Part shown: positions 8,166-18,038 of the stretch, in pieces | Numbering within the stretch: position 1 is the first letter of the stretch | How the letters are laid out: each line of letters opens with the position of its first letter | Assembly (NCBI GenBank): GCA_014885115.2 | Contig: WKLE02000450.1 | Span: 4,619 to 41,608 of the forward strand | From: Asterionellopsis glacialis | Taxonomy: Eukaryota; Bacillariophyta; Plagiogrammaphyceae; Rhaphoneidales; Asterionellopsidaceae | Reading direction: 5' to 3' | Length of the DNA stretch: 36,990 nucleotides | The notes under the pieces: generated by a model | What the model was told of the DNA's origin: nothing | The model's database searches: none | The model's input: the letters and a program-made list of their open reading frames with translations, nothing else | Position numbers and translations under genes: made by a program

Positions 8166-10196
8166 CTATCCTTCATCATCCGATGAAGCCTCTTCATTCT
8201 TCTTTCGGCGCTTGGCATCGAAAACATCAAAGACAAAGCCAATACTTGTCAATTTCAATGCCTTTTCAGGGCCCATTGCAGACTTTTTGCCAAGATTCAT
8301 AAGTTTGTAATCCTTACGCTGATTGTGCACCCACGATCCTAAACCAGGAGTATGCTGTGGGACAACAGTGTGGCCAAACTCTTCCTTGAAGGCCAAAAGT
8401 TCTTCATAGCGTTCGTCCCATGATTTAGGTCTCTGCATATTATTCTTATCTTTTCTGTTATCAACTTGAAAGTCAAATCCTAATTCCCGTAAGGCTTGAG
8501 CACGTTCTTCTGTCATGGCTGATTTGAGACCATCCACGAACTGTCTGTAGTTTACGCGTTGCCTTCCAACGAACTCTCCAAGTTCAGGATGAGAAATAGG
8601 AATGTTAATATGGCCGTTTTCCGCCTTAAATATACGCATTTGATCCATTCGTTCTTCCCAAGTCTTGTAGGATTCTTTTTGACGGAATGCAAAACCCATA
8701 TCTGTGAGTTTCATGAGACGCTGGACAGTCAAACGAGAAGGTTTGCCTTCTTGGATCCTCTTGTAATCCACACGCTGCCTTACAACCCAGTTGTGAAGAT
8801 TAGGATCAAGTACCTTTGTCACCTTACAATGACCATGTTGCCTCTTGAATTCTGACAGTTTTTCAATCATGGCATCGAATGCTTCATTTTCCTCATCAGT
8901 CAAAATGGGTTGTTTTCTCATCTTGATTTGAAAGCCAATTCCGTTGAGATCCTCCATACGTTTGGCATTGATATCTCTTGCGGGCTTGCCTTCTTTGAAC
9001 AACTTGCATTGTCGACGAATAGATTGCATCCACGCACCTAGTAGTGGATCCTTTTGTGGTACAGAAAGATGACCATGCTCTGCTTGGAAGGCCCTCAATT
9101 GATTCATCCTTTCTTCCCAAGACACATACTTGAATTGAAAACCTACAGCTTCTAATCGCTCTACCTTTTCAGCATTCATGGAGGTTGTGAGACCATCCTT
9201 CATACGTTTGTATTCGACGTGCTGATCTAGCACCCATTGTCGAAGCCTTGCGTTTTCCTTGTCCTTGATGTCAATTTCACAACTTCCATCATGTTCAGCT
9301 TGGTAATCTTTCAATTTCATCAACCATCGGACCCATGTTACGTATATCTTTGGCTTAGGAACAGATGGGTCGCTTGGTTCGTCGAATACAAAACCAATAC
9401 CATTCAAAAGTTGTATCTTCTCTTCAAACATAGTGGAGGGTCGTCCAGCTCTATATAACTGGTATTGTTGCTGCTGATCATTGATCCAAGCTTTGAGTTT
9501 TGCATCTTTCGAATCAATTTTAAATTCATCTTCAGTTTCATTGTAACATTCCTTGAGTTTTTCAAAGTAGGTACTCCAAATTTTGGTAGGTCTTCTCTTT
9601 CGAATTTTCACTATTTCGACTTCTCTCCTGGAGGACTTCTTCTTCTTCTTCTTTTGTTTCTTTTTCTTAGGACCGTTGCTACTTGTGGACGCCATTTCAA
9701 CTAGTAAACGAGCATCTTCAGGGGTACCAACAGCTTTTCGTTTAAGGGTCGCTGACGAACTGCTTTCTGCCGAGGAAGCCTCTGGTGTGCTTTCGGTGGA
9801 TCCTTCAGACTGCGACGCAGAAGCACCTGTAGACGCGGTGCCTGCAATCTTTGTATTTGAATTTGCTGCAGAAGCCTCATTCTGTGTGTCAGTCTTTGAA
9901 GCACCGGTGGTATCGACAGCAGTAGTATGTGTCTCATTCAAATTAGTATGCGTTTCATTCAAATGCACCCCTTTGATCTTACGAATGTAGGAAGCTGCCT
10001 CTTCAAGTGAATCGTACACTTTGTATTCAGCGCCATCCACGTTATCAATATGCTCTTTTGCATCATCCCAACCAAGAAAGATGCAAAAGCTTACGCCTTT
10101 ACCTTTATGGACGGCAAAATACCTATCGCTTGTGTTCGGTGCCTCTGGTGGCGCGGGCGTAGTTACATTCTCCTCCTCTTCACTTTGTGAAGCCAT
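8166..10196 (-). CDS. RNase H1 N-terminal-like domain fused to six helicase-associated (HA) repeats
   Basis: The 676-residue protein starts at an ATG and has no targeting signal. Residues about 25-73 (RYFAVHKGKG, FLGWDDAKEHIDNVDGAEYK and SLEEAASYIRK) match the RNase H1 N-terminal/viroplasmin domain, which binds RNA:DNA hybrids or dsRNA; the catalytic RNase H domain is absent. A Ser/Thr-rich linker (about 80-170) leads to a Lys-rich nuclear signal (177-191). Six helicase-associated domain repeats follow at about 207-272, 288-357, 360-424, 440-505, 513-577 and 593-657. They share W, then FKxxxGHxxVP, LGxWVxxQRxxYK and LxxLGFxF. HA repeats are frequent in diatom proteins and are thought to bind nucleic acid. 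A role in nuclear nucleic-acid binding is inferred; no enzyme is present. Repeats 1 and 2 are the most diverged. Confidence 0.85.
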   Translation of the reverse strand: MASQSEEEENVTTPAPPEAPNTSDRYFAVHKGKGVSFCIFLGWDDAKEHIDNVDGAEYKVYDSLEEAASYIRKIKGVHLNETHTNLNETHTTAVDTTGASKTDTQNEASAANSNTKIAGTASTGASASQSEGSTESTPEASSAESSSSATLKRKAVGTPEDARLLVEMASTSSNGPKKKKQKKKKKKSSRREVEIVKIRKRRPTKIWSTYFEKLKECYNETEDEFKIDSKDAKLKAWINDQQQQYQLYRAGRPSTMFEEKIQLLNGIGFVFDEPSDPSVPKPKIYVTWVRWLMKLKDYQAEHDGSCEIDIKDKENARLRQWVLDQHVEYKRMKDGLTTSMNAEKVERLEAVGFQFKYVSWEERMNQLRAFQAEHGHLSVPQKDPLLGAWMQSIRRQCKLFKEGKPARDINAKRMEDLNGIGFQIKMRKQPILTDEENEAFDAMIEKLSEFKRQHGHCKVTKVLDPNLHNWVVRQRVDYKRIQEGKPSRLTVQRLMKLTDMGFAFRQKESYKTWEERMDQMRIFKAENGHINIPISHPELGEFVGRQRVNYRQFVDGLKSAMTEERAQALRELGFDFQVDNRKDKNNMQRPKSWDERYEELLAFKEEFGHTVVPQHTPGLGSWVHNQRKDYKLMNLGKKSAMGPEKALKLTSIGFVFDVFDAKRRKKNEEASSDDEG

Positions 10197-10785
10197 GATG
10201 TTTCTTACCTTTTGACAATTTCAAATTCCCTTTACAGTTAGGACGACGGCCTCTGTCTCCTGGATGGTTGATAGTGTGTATGTATGAGTTTTGCTCTAAA
10301 ACTAGCAGCGCGAAGACCGTGTTTTAGCGAGCTGTCGATTTCATCAAACCTTAGATTTTTGTTAAAAAATAATTTAAATATATTTTTTTGTGTTTAAATC
10401 TATTTAATTATTTTATTCAATAGGAAAACAAAATTCCGACAAGAGCCTTCTGGAAATATTGAATTTCTCTTCTCGGCAACGATCGAAACTTTGATTACGG
10501 TCGGTCCCGCTCGAATCTTATAAATACTTAGATTCTGGATGCAATATCCAAATCTGTAGAATATCATATTAAACATCGTACATCACAAAATAATGATATC
10601 AATATAACTGGAACTACATGTACCGCCTGTATATACCTGGTACAAAAGCCTCTTGATCATTATTTATAAAAAAAATTAGGATTAGTATCAAGTACAGTAC
10701 TGTATTATGTATACTTTTCAAATATCTGGTTCAAATATATTTTAAACTAGATTTACCAGCAGGTAGAAGAACGTAAGGTAAAGAT

Positions 10786-10806
10786 CCAGGTACCAGGTAC
10801 CAGGTA
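10786..10806. repeat. Three tandem CCAGGTA heptamers
   Basis: Three head-to-tail 7-base units CCAGGTA, followed by CC, create overlapping KpnI-like GGTACC palindromes. This is the tightest array of the motif in the window. It lies about 590 bases upstream of the HA-repeat gene. Confidence 0.9.
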
Positions 10807-11239
10807 CCTATTTTTTTTTAAATAATAAAGGGATTCGAGCAGCGGTCTAAACTAAGATTTTGTGTCTTACCTCTAAGTGTCAGTAGTGCCTCCTGGTACC
10901 CTGGTACTATTTATTTACATAAGTGGTATCGATACAACTGCTTATCTTTTTGATATCACCATCTCGTAAATAATAGTAGTACTACTAGAGAATTACCCAG
11001 GTAGGTGCATGAGCTGTTGCATTCTGCTTTTTCATCGTCACCTTTACCGGGTACCTATATCGTACAGTACAGGTATGTACCAGGTACTCTATCAGAGTGG
11101 AAGTTAGTCGGGTAGAAATAATACAAGGAACAGATGGTCGAAACATACTGACCAGGTACAGACAGTATTTGAGTATGGTGCTGAAGTGCTTCATGCTCGA
11201 GCAGCTTTTCATTTTCTAAATTTAACTTTTTATTGTCTA

Positions 11240-11253
11240 TCTCTCTAGAGAGA
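11240..11253. repeat. 14-base palindrome TCTCTCTAGAGAGA
   Basis: A shortened form of the 20-base palindromes at 7716-7735 and 17822-17841, followed within 25 bases by CCAGGTACCTG. The same two motif types are thus paired again. Confidence 0.85.
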
Positions 11254-11525
11254 GGACCTACTGGACCAGGTACCTGTACGAGCTTGTTATACAGGTACGG
11301 TTCCTGCAAGGGCGATGATGCACATCAATAATGCTGTTTTTGTGCAGCGATTGATTCGTTCGAAAAGTTTCTGCATGAACTCCTTGGACGTTTTCAAGAC
11401 GTCAAATCAAATTCTGCGCATGAACAGTCCTTTCTTTTCATGCGTGTTTTCAACGTTCTGGTACATCTGGAGAGAGATTCGGTCTCATTTACTGTAAAAC
11501 TTATTTGATAACTCTTTTAAACATT

Positions 11526-12188
11526 TCAATCATCTTCCAATTCATCTTCAAACAAATCCGATAGACCTCCAAGAGCTAAGGCAGAAGCTAATAGCTTCGA
11601 TAGATCACGATTGTCCTCTTGCTCGTCACCTTCGGTGCAAGACAGGAGTTTTTCATTGCTTGCTAAATTCAACGGCGTCGGCCCTAATGAATCTAGATCA
11701 GAAACTGACCAAAGACGCCTTCCAAGAGATGCACGTCGATCATTGGAAGAATTGGATTTTGATGACTCCGCCTCTGACATCATTGAGGCCAAGGAACATA
11801 GTCCTGAAACTCTATCACTGGTTTGTTTGAGTAGGAATTTCATAGTTGCTTGTTCTTCTTTCTCTTCTGCACTCTTTTCACTTTTCTCTGTCTTGGACTT
11901 TGTTTCTTCAAAAATACTAGTAGAAGTAGTCGAAGCTGTGGATGCATCATCATCTTCGTTGTTGGCATCACATTTCTTTTTAGATTTTAAACTGACTCGC
12001 TTAACAGCTGCACTTGCAAGCGCTTGACGTAAGGCCATGGAAGTTAGACCACCTTCCTTTCGTAGTTCTTCAATAAATTCTTTCCACTTGGCATCGTCAT
12101 TCACAATAGATGCTGCTGTCTCCATGTGATCGTCAATACATTCTTGGTGAGAGATCTTATCGTTCTTGCTGTTAGGTTTGGTTGTCAT
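11526..12188 (-). CDS. Unknown acidic, Ser-rich protein
   Basis: I do not recognise this 220-residue protein. It starts at an ATG, has no signal peptide or membrane segment, and looks largely disordered apart from a short N-terminal helix-rich part (about 20-65, containing KWKEFIEELRKEGGLTSMAL). A Ser/Thr/Glu-rich middle follows. The C-terminal half carries CSLASMM, then RRASLGRR (a basophilic kinase-type site), then the hydrophobic element LSKLLASALALGGLSDLFED. These three elements, in this order, resemble the tail of the kinase encoded at 14384-15760 (CTSLASLV, RRFSFYS, KLADVLSDAIAIAGG). It may therefore be a partner or relative of that kinase tail, but the similarity is short and seen by eye only. 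Confidence 0.65.
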   Translation of the reverse strand: MTTKPNSKNDKISHQECIDDHMETAASIVNDDAKWKEFIEELRKEGGLTSMALRQALASAAVKRVSLKSKKKCDANNEDDDASTASTTSTSIFEETKSKTEKSEKSAEEKEEQATMKFLLKQTSDRVSGLCSLASMMSEAESSKSNSSNDRRASLGRRLWSVSDLDSLGPTPLNLASNEKLLSCTEGDEQEDNRDLSKLLASALALGGLSDLFEDELEDD

Positions 12189-14383
12189 GGTGCGACAAAA
12201 AGTATGTCACTACTACGTTTTGATGAGGTAAGAAAGATGTATTACGAAGAAAATTATGTTGAGGTGAATTGCGGAAGAATTTCATATCACTCGCGGAAAG
12301 ACCGTGAACCAGGAATGATCTCTTTTCAGTGTCGGCTGAGATCTGTTATGTGACCTGTGAAGGGCAGATAGATATATGCCCCATTTCTGTTCATACGCAG
12401 TCAGATTCACATTAAGTAGCAGGCGGGGGAAATAGATATAGATTATTATTTGCACATATGAGTACATACAAAACTTTNNNNNNNTGATAGTTTACGATAA
12501 TAAGAGAACAATATTTCTACAGTAGAGAAATTCTGGCCGATCTTCCAGGCTATATAAAATAAAATCCTCTAATGCATGTACCAGGTAGAATTATTGATAC
12601 ATGACAGAACATGAAAATCCATGAAAAAGAAAATACTATTTATCTTTTAGTTCAAGAAGCTCAACAGTTTGTTTATAAAAGGTAAAAGCAGGCAATAGAT
12701 GACAATGCTCAATGCCTTCTGTACCTCAAGTCTCTAGTAAAATTAGTGACCAACACTAATGATGATAGAACATAATAATAAAACTACAATTGTGATGCAA
12801 TTTGGATATTTTATATTTCTGAATAGTTTTACATTTATGGGTATAGCAAAGTTTTTCGGGTGTGTTACATTTAACCCTACTTCAACTTGAAGAAGAAACT
12901 CGGTCTGGTGTACTTGGAGCATACTGTATGTCGCTTCTGAACGCAACAATCGAAATCTACATTTATAGGTTCTTCAAAAAGTCAGCCTGCAGAGCTGAGG
13001 AAAAGAGATGCTGTGAACAAATACTACGAATTGCAGAACAATTGACCCAAAGGGTGCCGATATCTATTAGCCCAGTTTGTACCATGACACGTAGAATTCT
13101 ACAATACTCAATCCTTAATGATAATTATCCTCGTCACAATGGTACACTTTAAATTAATAAATACATATTTATTATACTCATTGTTTTTTGTGAATACACT
13201 CATCTGTGGCTTTTATGTTTTCTTCATTTTTTATTCGAATTTTGCTAGGTAATCGACAAACTTAACATAAAGCAAACAACCAATATCTTTTTACTAGGCT
13301 CTACCTAGAGCATCGTGTAAATCTGAGATCAGAAATCTTCAGAATTTGTAGCCATTATTGCCTTTTAGATACGTGTTTTTTGCACAATTATGACAACGAT
13401 GGGGCATAGTATCGTATTTCAGTACATACAAGGTAGGGTCCTCTAGTTCTGAATGATGGAACAGCAGGCGCTCATAAACTTTATCCACAGTATAACAATT
13501 TTCAGTGAACTCGTACTTGTAAACTGGTAGTTCCTAAGTAAATACAGTTTGTTCAAAGTAGTCAAAATGAATCCATTTTACTACAGAAATTTATACAAAA
13601 AGAAGATGAAGAATTGTTAGGACCTAGTAATCGTATTTAATAATTTAATCAAGAGTTCGGTTCTGTCCTATAGTATTGATAGTCCGAGGCTTCCTCACTA
13701 ACTGGGCTGTTCGTCGAGAGGTTTACCTGGTAGTACGGTTAATTAATCTACCTGGTGGGTACAGGTACAGTTGCTGATTTGGAAAACAGGATCTAAAGTA
13801 CAGTAGCAGATAATCTGTAAGAACCTTTTTGAATTTGCGCGAATTCCGAACCAGCTTTATATTCTCTCCATTGAAGTTCGTATGCTGACGTTAGTTTGGT
13901 ACTGTCCGCGTAACTGTACTGACGCAAAGAATCTAGAACAAATAATTTAGAGAGAATGCTATCTGGTACAGTACCTGGCATACATGCGGCGAAATAGGGA
14001 CTTTCACTTGAATTTTTTACTACCCGTTTATACGCAGATATCAATGTTATCACGCAATATGGTCTATGGAACATGTACCTGGTACTTATGTATACAGTGA
14101 TTCTCCGTTATCAGTATTCTGCCCTCAGACCGGAAGTAAATCCACTAGGAGGACATAGTAGAAATTACGCAAAAATTCTTGCTCGATCTATTTATCCACA
14201 AATTCTCATATTGAATTACTCCGATGCATGAAGTAATCGACAAATATAACACCGCGACACGCAATTCATGACTACAGTAGGAGTAACACTTTTTTGACTG
14301 CCACAACAGAGACTCGTATTAAAACGTACCGTTTCTCGATCCATAATTTTGTGTTTTATTATTTATCATCAACGACCAAAAAT
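12189..14383. other. Gene-poor region with CCAGGTAC motifs and assembly gap
   Basis: About 2.2 kb without a supportable gene. A 96-codon frame at 12862-13152 (+) has no domain, signal or compositional support and is not called. CCAGGTA-type motifs occur near 12582, 13725-13770, 13960-13980 and 14070-14085. The last few hundred bases form the 5' region of the kinase gene. An open frame extends upstream of the kinase start to a TTG at 14294 but is not used. Confidence 0.5.
12478..12484. other. Assembly gap (7 Ns)
   Basis: Seven undetermined bases. The true gap length is unknown, so sequence, possibly including part of a gene, may be missing here. Confidence 0.98.
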
Positions 14384-15760
14384 ATGGCTCCTCAATTAGC
14401 ATCTCCAGAAACCATGTCCTTTTCTAGACCCGACCCCCGCGTCTGTTACACTGCATCCAAGGTCGCGGCACATCTCGCCAAAGACATGGAGAGATATTCA
14501 AGTTTTGTTGACCCAGTCAAGGAAGATAATGTTCCAAGGTTTAAAAGAGATGAAATAATCCTTGGAAACTTGCTTGGATCAGGAGGATTCAACAATGTCT
14601 TCGAAGTACACCAAATAGATGATGTGCAAAGAACCTCATTGTTCGGTACTGGAGAACAAGATAGAAGAATATCTTCGGCCCAACGTGCCAATGTAGGCTC
14701 AGCAAATTATGCAGTTAAGATGCTGAAAAGAGAAATTATGAACCACAAAGAAGATTACTGCAATGGAGCCGCTGATTTAATGATCGAAACCAAGATTCTC
14801 GCTAGTCTCGAGCCTCATGCCAATATCATTCAACTCCACGGCATATCAGCTGCTGGTGCAGCAGGATTCGCCGAAGGCGTCGAAGGAGGGTACTTTCTGA
14901 TTGTCGATCGTTTACAAGATACCCTCACAAACCGAATTCGAAAATGGAGTCAAATGAATACTCCTCTTGCTAATAGAATATACGTAGCACTCGAACTATC
15001 GAGTGCCCTAAAGCATTTGCACAAGTTCAACATTGTTTTTAGAGATTTGAAACCTGACAATGTTGGCTTTGATGCGAATGGAACCTTGAAGTTGTTCGAT
15101 TTTGGACTTGCCAAGGAACTTAATCCAAGAGATTACGTTGAGGATGATACCTACGAAATGTCCGGCCAAACTGGCTCCCGAAGGTATATGGCACCAGAAG
15201 TGGTACTTGGAAATCCTTATGGATTAGGTGCAGATATTTATGGATTTGGAGTGATCTTTTGGCAAATGTGTTCCTTGACTGAACCCTTCGAAGGGATGTC
15301 AACAGAAGATCATTTTGATGTCGTGGTGACGAATCTTGGTCGTCCCTCCATAATGCCTGAATGGCCACAAAAGATAGGCAATATTATGAAATGGAGTTGG
15401 GCACATGATCAGCAAGTGCGACCTCCTATGAAAGAGATCCATCGGGCTATCAAACGATGGATTCGTGCCGAGACACAATTGCAATCTGGGCCTGAAGGAG
15501 CTGAGAGTTCAAGATCGCTCGATGTTTCTCTATCAGATATCAACGAAAAATCGGATGTTCCGAAGACTGATGTTCTTTTGGAAAAATTGAAAAGCAGAAA
15601 TAGTGAAAGTTGTACCTCACTTGCTTCTCTGGTTGCCCAAACTAAACCTGATGACGTCCAAACCCGTCGCTTCTCATTTTACAGTGGAGATGGAAAGAAG
15701 AAGTCAAAAAAACTTGCGGATGTCCTTTCCGATGCTATTGCTATAGCGGGCGGTGTATAA
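14384..15760 (+). CDS. Ser/Thr protein kinase (paralogue of the kinase at 34721-36085)
   Basis: The open frame begins at a TTG (14294), but the ATG at 14384 (458 residues) aligns with the MMAP start of the paralogue and is chosen. All kinase motifs are visible: Gly loop LGSGGFNNV (64-72), Lys112 in YAVKML, alphaC Glu135 in IETKIL, catalytic loop FRDLKPDN (219-226), DFG 239-241, activation segment GSRRYMAPE (264-272). The usual HRD His is Phe, giving FRD. Asp221, Lys223 and Asn226 are kept, so activity is expected. An insertion around DYCNGAADLM and a loop SAAGAAGFAEGVEGGYF between alphaC and the hinge are shared with the paralogue. A Ser-rich tail ends in KLADVLSDAIAIAGG. No membrane or targeting segment is seen, so it is a cytosolic or nuclear soluble kinase. 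The substrate is unknown. Confidence 0.9.
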   Translation: MAPQLASPETMSFSRPDPRVCYTASKVAAHLAKDMERYSSFVDPVKEDNVPRFKRDEIILGNLLGSGGFNNVFEVHQIDDVQRTSLFGTGEQDRRISSAQRANVGSANYAVKMLKREIMNHKEDYCNGAADLMIETKILASLEPHANIIQLHGISAAGAAGFAEGVEGGYFLIVDRLQDTLTNRIRKWSQMNTPLANRIYVALELSSALKHLHKFNIVFRDLKPDNVGFDANGTLKLFDFGLAKELNPRDYVEDDTYEMSGQTGSRRYMAPEVVLGNPYGLGADIYGFGVIFWQMCSLTEPFEGMSTEDHFDVVVTNLGRPSIMPEWPQKIGNIMKWSWAHDQQVRPPMKEIHRAIKRWIRAETQLQSGPEGAESSRSLDVSLSDINEKSDVPKTDVLLEKLKSRNSESCTSLASLVAQTKPDDVQTRRFSFYSGDGKKKSKKLADVLSDAIAIAGGV

Positions 15761-15936
15761 ATCTTAAATATTCACTACATAATTTAGAGAAAACTTTACC
15801 TACACAACTATTACCATTGTAAAATGTCGAACACTTGGGAACAAGTCAATATCACTTTTTTTAAGCTTATTATGTGCACTGACTGACTGTTTCTGATGCA
15901 TTTCATTGTGATATTTCCGTCAAGACTGTGATTTTT

Positions 15937-17406
15937 TCATTCTCCCTGTGGTTGTTGCTCACCGCAAGAAGAACAATATTTGGCAACTGACGGTAACTTT
16001 GTTCCGCAGAAGATACAAAACTTGGCGGTCATATCCACCGATGAGTGCTTTGTGTCAGCCTTTTCGCTGGTAGTACTCTCAACTTCAACAAGACCCATAA
16101 CAATCTCCATGTCCGACACGTTTGAGATCATTCCAGATTCTTCAGTCATGTCCTCAATGCTGATTCCCTGAGTCTCGCGAAATTTTTGGTCCCATTCATC
16201 AAACTCATCACCAACCTGTACATTTAAAGTTTTTACTTTCATGATCGGTTGCCCCATAGCATCTATGCCTGGCTTTTGTTCTTCTTTCTGATTCTTTGCT
16301 TCGGAAACTGCATATTCAATATCACCACTCTTGTAGGAATCCTTCCCAGTAAAGTTTGAAACAGCAGACATGGTAGATCTTCGGACAGCATCGCCTAATT
16401 GGTATTTATCATCGTTGCTAAATGCTGCACTGAAACGATCATCTAGAGATGATGCCAAGGTGTCCAGAAATTTTCCACCAATCTGCCGTTCCAGGGACAC
16501 GTTAAGCATCTCCAATAGGACTGTGACAGGGAGTACTTTGGCAAGGGGTCCAATGCTGGCACCAACAGCTACCATTATTTTGAGAAAGAGAGCTATATCA
16601 TTCATATCATACTCTGCCGAGACAATCCTCCTTAATAATTCTTTGGTGATATCTCCCGGTTGGTACTTGTTTTTGCCTGTAAAGCCCAACACAAGTGATT
16701 GTGCTTTGGCATTGACAGAGTCAACACCGCCTCTTGCCTGCTCGTCCATCCATTTTGCTACCTCCCCAGCACCTTGAGCACCCCCCACTGCGACCTCCTT
16801 AGCACGAGACGTCGTTGAAACCACGTCTTCAGCACCCTTCCTGGCTAAATTCTTCAGACTTGATGCAGCGGTGTTGGCTGCAGATCGTACACTGGAAGTT
16901 CCTCGACTGGTAATCTCCACCAAACCAGAGGTAGAGGATGATGCTACAGAAATTACTCCAGACTTTCCGGTCTCGACAATCTTTGCAAGTCGTCGCTTTA
17001 TCGATTTTGATTCTCCGACCTCTTCCGAGGAAGTGGATTTCACACGATCTAGAAATTGAAATTTCCTCCTGTCCATGTTACGATTGATGTCTAATTCTCC
17101 TTCCTCTACTGCACCTCCTTTTTTAATGTGCTCATCTTCCTGATCTTCAGATGATGTATCTCCTTTTAGAAATATCTGCGTGTGAGGGATTGCCTTGAAA
17201 AGATGGCGACTGTGGTGGTGTCGTACAACTTCCGAAGCAGAAAAGCTCTGGAATCGCTGTAACGACGTTGTCTTCACACTAAACGCGCCATCAACAATAA
17301 GAAAAGAGGAAACCAAGATGGTTGTAACCATATATGTTGTGGACGGACCACTTTGTAATTGCCTCCATCTCCGTCGTCGTCGCCGCCAGAAACTATATTC
17401 GTTCAT
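15937..17406 (-). CDS. Unknown protein with GD-motif repeats and C-terminal zinc ribbon, possibly plastid
   Basis: A GTG extends the frame to 17415, but the first ATG is at 17406 (489 residues). An internal ATG at 17331 would begin directly with the hydrophobic VTTILVSSFLIVDGAF-SVK, a signal peptide followed by a GAF-type plastid motif; starting at 17406 prefixes an unlikely run of six Arg. The middle is Ser/Ala-rich and probably helical. Three related segments follow: FTGKNKYQPGDI, FSNDDKYQLGDA and FTGKDSYKSGDI. Between the first two lies a hydrophobic stretch (IALFLKIMVAVGASIGPLAKV) that may enter a membrane. The last 30 residues hold a CxxC-x10-CxxC zinc ribbon (FCIFCG and KYCSSCG). I do not know its function. 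The tail is 176 bases from the convergent kinase gene. Confidence 0.75.
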   Translation of the reverse strand: MNEYSFWRRRRRRWRQLQSGPSTTYMVTTILVSSFLIVDGAFSVKTTSLQRFQSFSASEVVRHHHSRHLFKAIPHTQIFLKGDTSSEDQEDEHIKKGGAVEEGELDINRNMDRRKFQFLDRVKSTSSEEVGESKSIKRRLAKIVETGKSGVISVASSSTSGLVEITSRGTSSVRSAANTAASSLKNLARKGAEDVVSTTSRAKEVAVGGAQGAGEVAKWMDEQARGGVDSVNAKAQSLVLGFTGKNKYQPGDITKELLRRIVSAEYDMNDIALFLKIMVAVGASIGPLAKVLPVTVLLEMLNVSLERQIGGKFLDTLASSLDDRFSAAFSNDDKYQLGDAVRRSTMSAVSNFTGKDSYKSGDIEYAVSEAKNQKEEQKPGIDAMGQPIMKVKTLNVQVGDEFDEWDQKFRETQGISIEDMTEESGMISNVSDMEIVMGLVEVESTTSEKADTKHSSVDMTAKFCIFCGTKLPSVAKYCSSCGEQQPQGE

Positions 17407-17725
17407 TGGCCACACAATTCATAATATTTTTTCTGGTCATATCCATGGTAATTATGTATTGCAGTAACACCTATCCATGTCGATAGACTCTAGAGACTCT
17501 AGTCTAGCTCTCTAGAGAGAGAGCGACCGGAGAAAAGTTATGATGTGAGAGGGTGATGACGTGTCGCGTGCGGAGAAGTCTGGATATGTTAACGTCTCTT
17601 AACGGCTCCGTCAGTCCATCAGCCAGGGAGCTTCGCAAATACGGTAGGTCCAAGACATTCTTATAATATATACGGTTTTGTTCGTACCGGTAGGTCATAA
17701 AATTACGAATTACTTACCGTACCTG

Positions 17726-17744
17726 GTACCTGGTACCCAGGTAC
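17726..17744. repeat. Inverted repeat GTACCTGG / CCAGGTAC
   Basis: GTACCTGG (17726-17733) and its exact reverse complement CCAGGTAC (17737-17744) are separated by TAC. Another ACCTGG copy precedes it at 17721-17726, and CTACCTG plus CTACCGGTAG follow. Confidence 0.9.
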
Positions 17745-17821
17745 TACCTGTAGGACTACCGGTAGCCTAAAAGGTGGGACTCAAGAGATGAGGCTATCTT
17801 TGAGGTTATCTATCTGGTTAT

Positions 17822-17841
17822 CTCTCTCTCTAGAGAGAGAG
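17822..17841. repeat. 20-base perfect palindrome, identical to 7716-7735
   Basis: CTCTCTCTCTAGAGAGAGAG, the same 20 bases as the palindrome 10 kb to the left. It lies about 200 bases upstream of the RING-PDZ start codon. Confidence 0.9.
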
Positions 17842-18038
17842 GTCCTGCAGATTTACCTTTCCTTGCATTAGTCAGTAATTTCACGCGACTAGAGGAAATT
17901 TGGATTCTTTTTCGAAGGAAAATGGAGAGAGGAGAGCCAAGATCTCCGGATTGAATCGTGAAACTCTAGAGCTCTCGCTGCTTTCAAAGTGAACTCCGAC
18001 TACAATAAAGAATTCTCCAAAAGCTCAATCATATCAAT

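Larger units (their letters stand above)
10197..11525. other. Intergenic region with CCAGGTAC repeats
   Basis: This 1.3-kb stretch is AT-rich and holds no convincing gene. CCAGGTAC-type motifs occur at about 10616-10645, 10786-10809, 10890-10905, 11047-11095, 11150-11160 and 11255-11300, together with a TCTCTCTAGAGAGA palindrome at 11240-11253. The part next to 10197 is the 5' region of the HA-repeat gene. Short open frames on the minus strand near 11000-11300 run straight through the repeats and have no domain content. Confidence 0.55.
17407..18038. promoter_or_regulatory. Divergent 5' region with palindromes
   Basis: This 630-base region lies between the divergent zinc-ribbon and RING-PDZ genes. 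It contains a CTCTCTAGAGAG palindrome (17508-17519), CCAGGTAC inverted repeats (17720-17745), a CTACCGGTAG palindrome (about 17756-17765) and the 20-base palindrome (17822-17841). No gene is seen. Promoters for both flanking genes must be here. Confidence 0.45.

Noticed and set aside
10820..10860. Minus-strand GCTCGAATCCC resembling a tRNA B box.
   Set aside because: The flanking bases do not form a T stem, and no A box or acceptor stem is found at the right distance.
12862..13152. 96-codon plus-strand frame beside the assembly gap.
   Set aside because: No domain, signal or composition bias like the neighbouring genes; AT-rich spacer on both sides.
14294..14383. Upstream extension of the kinase frame, 30 codons.
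   Set aside because: It begins at TTG. The ATG at 14384 matches the start of the paralogous kinase.
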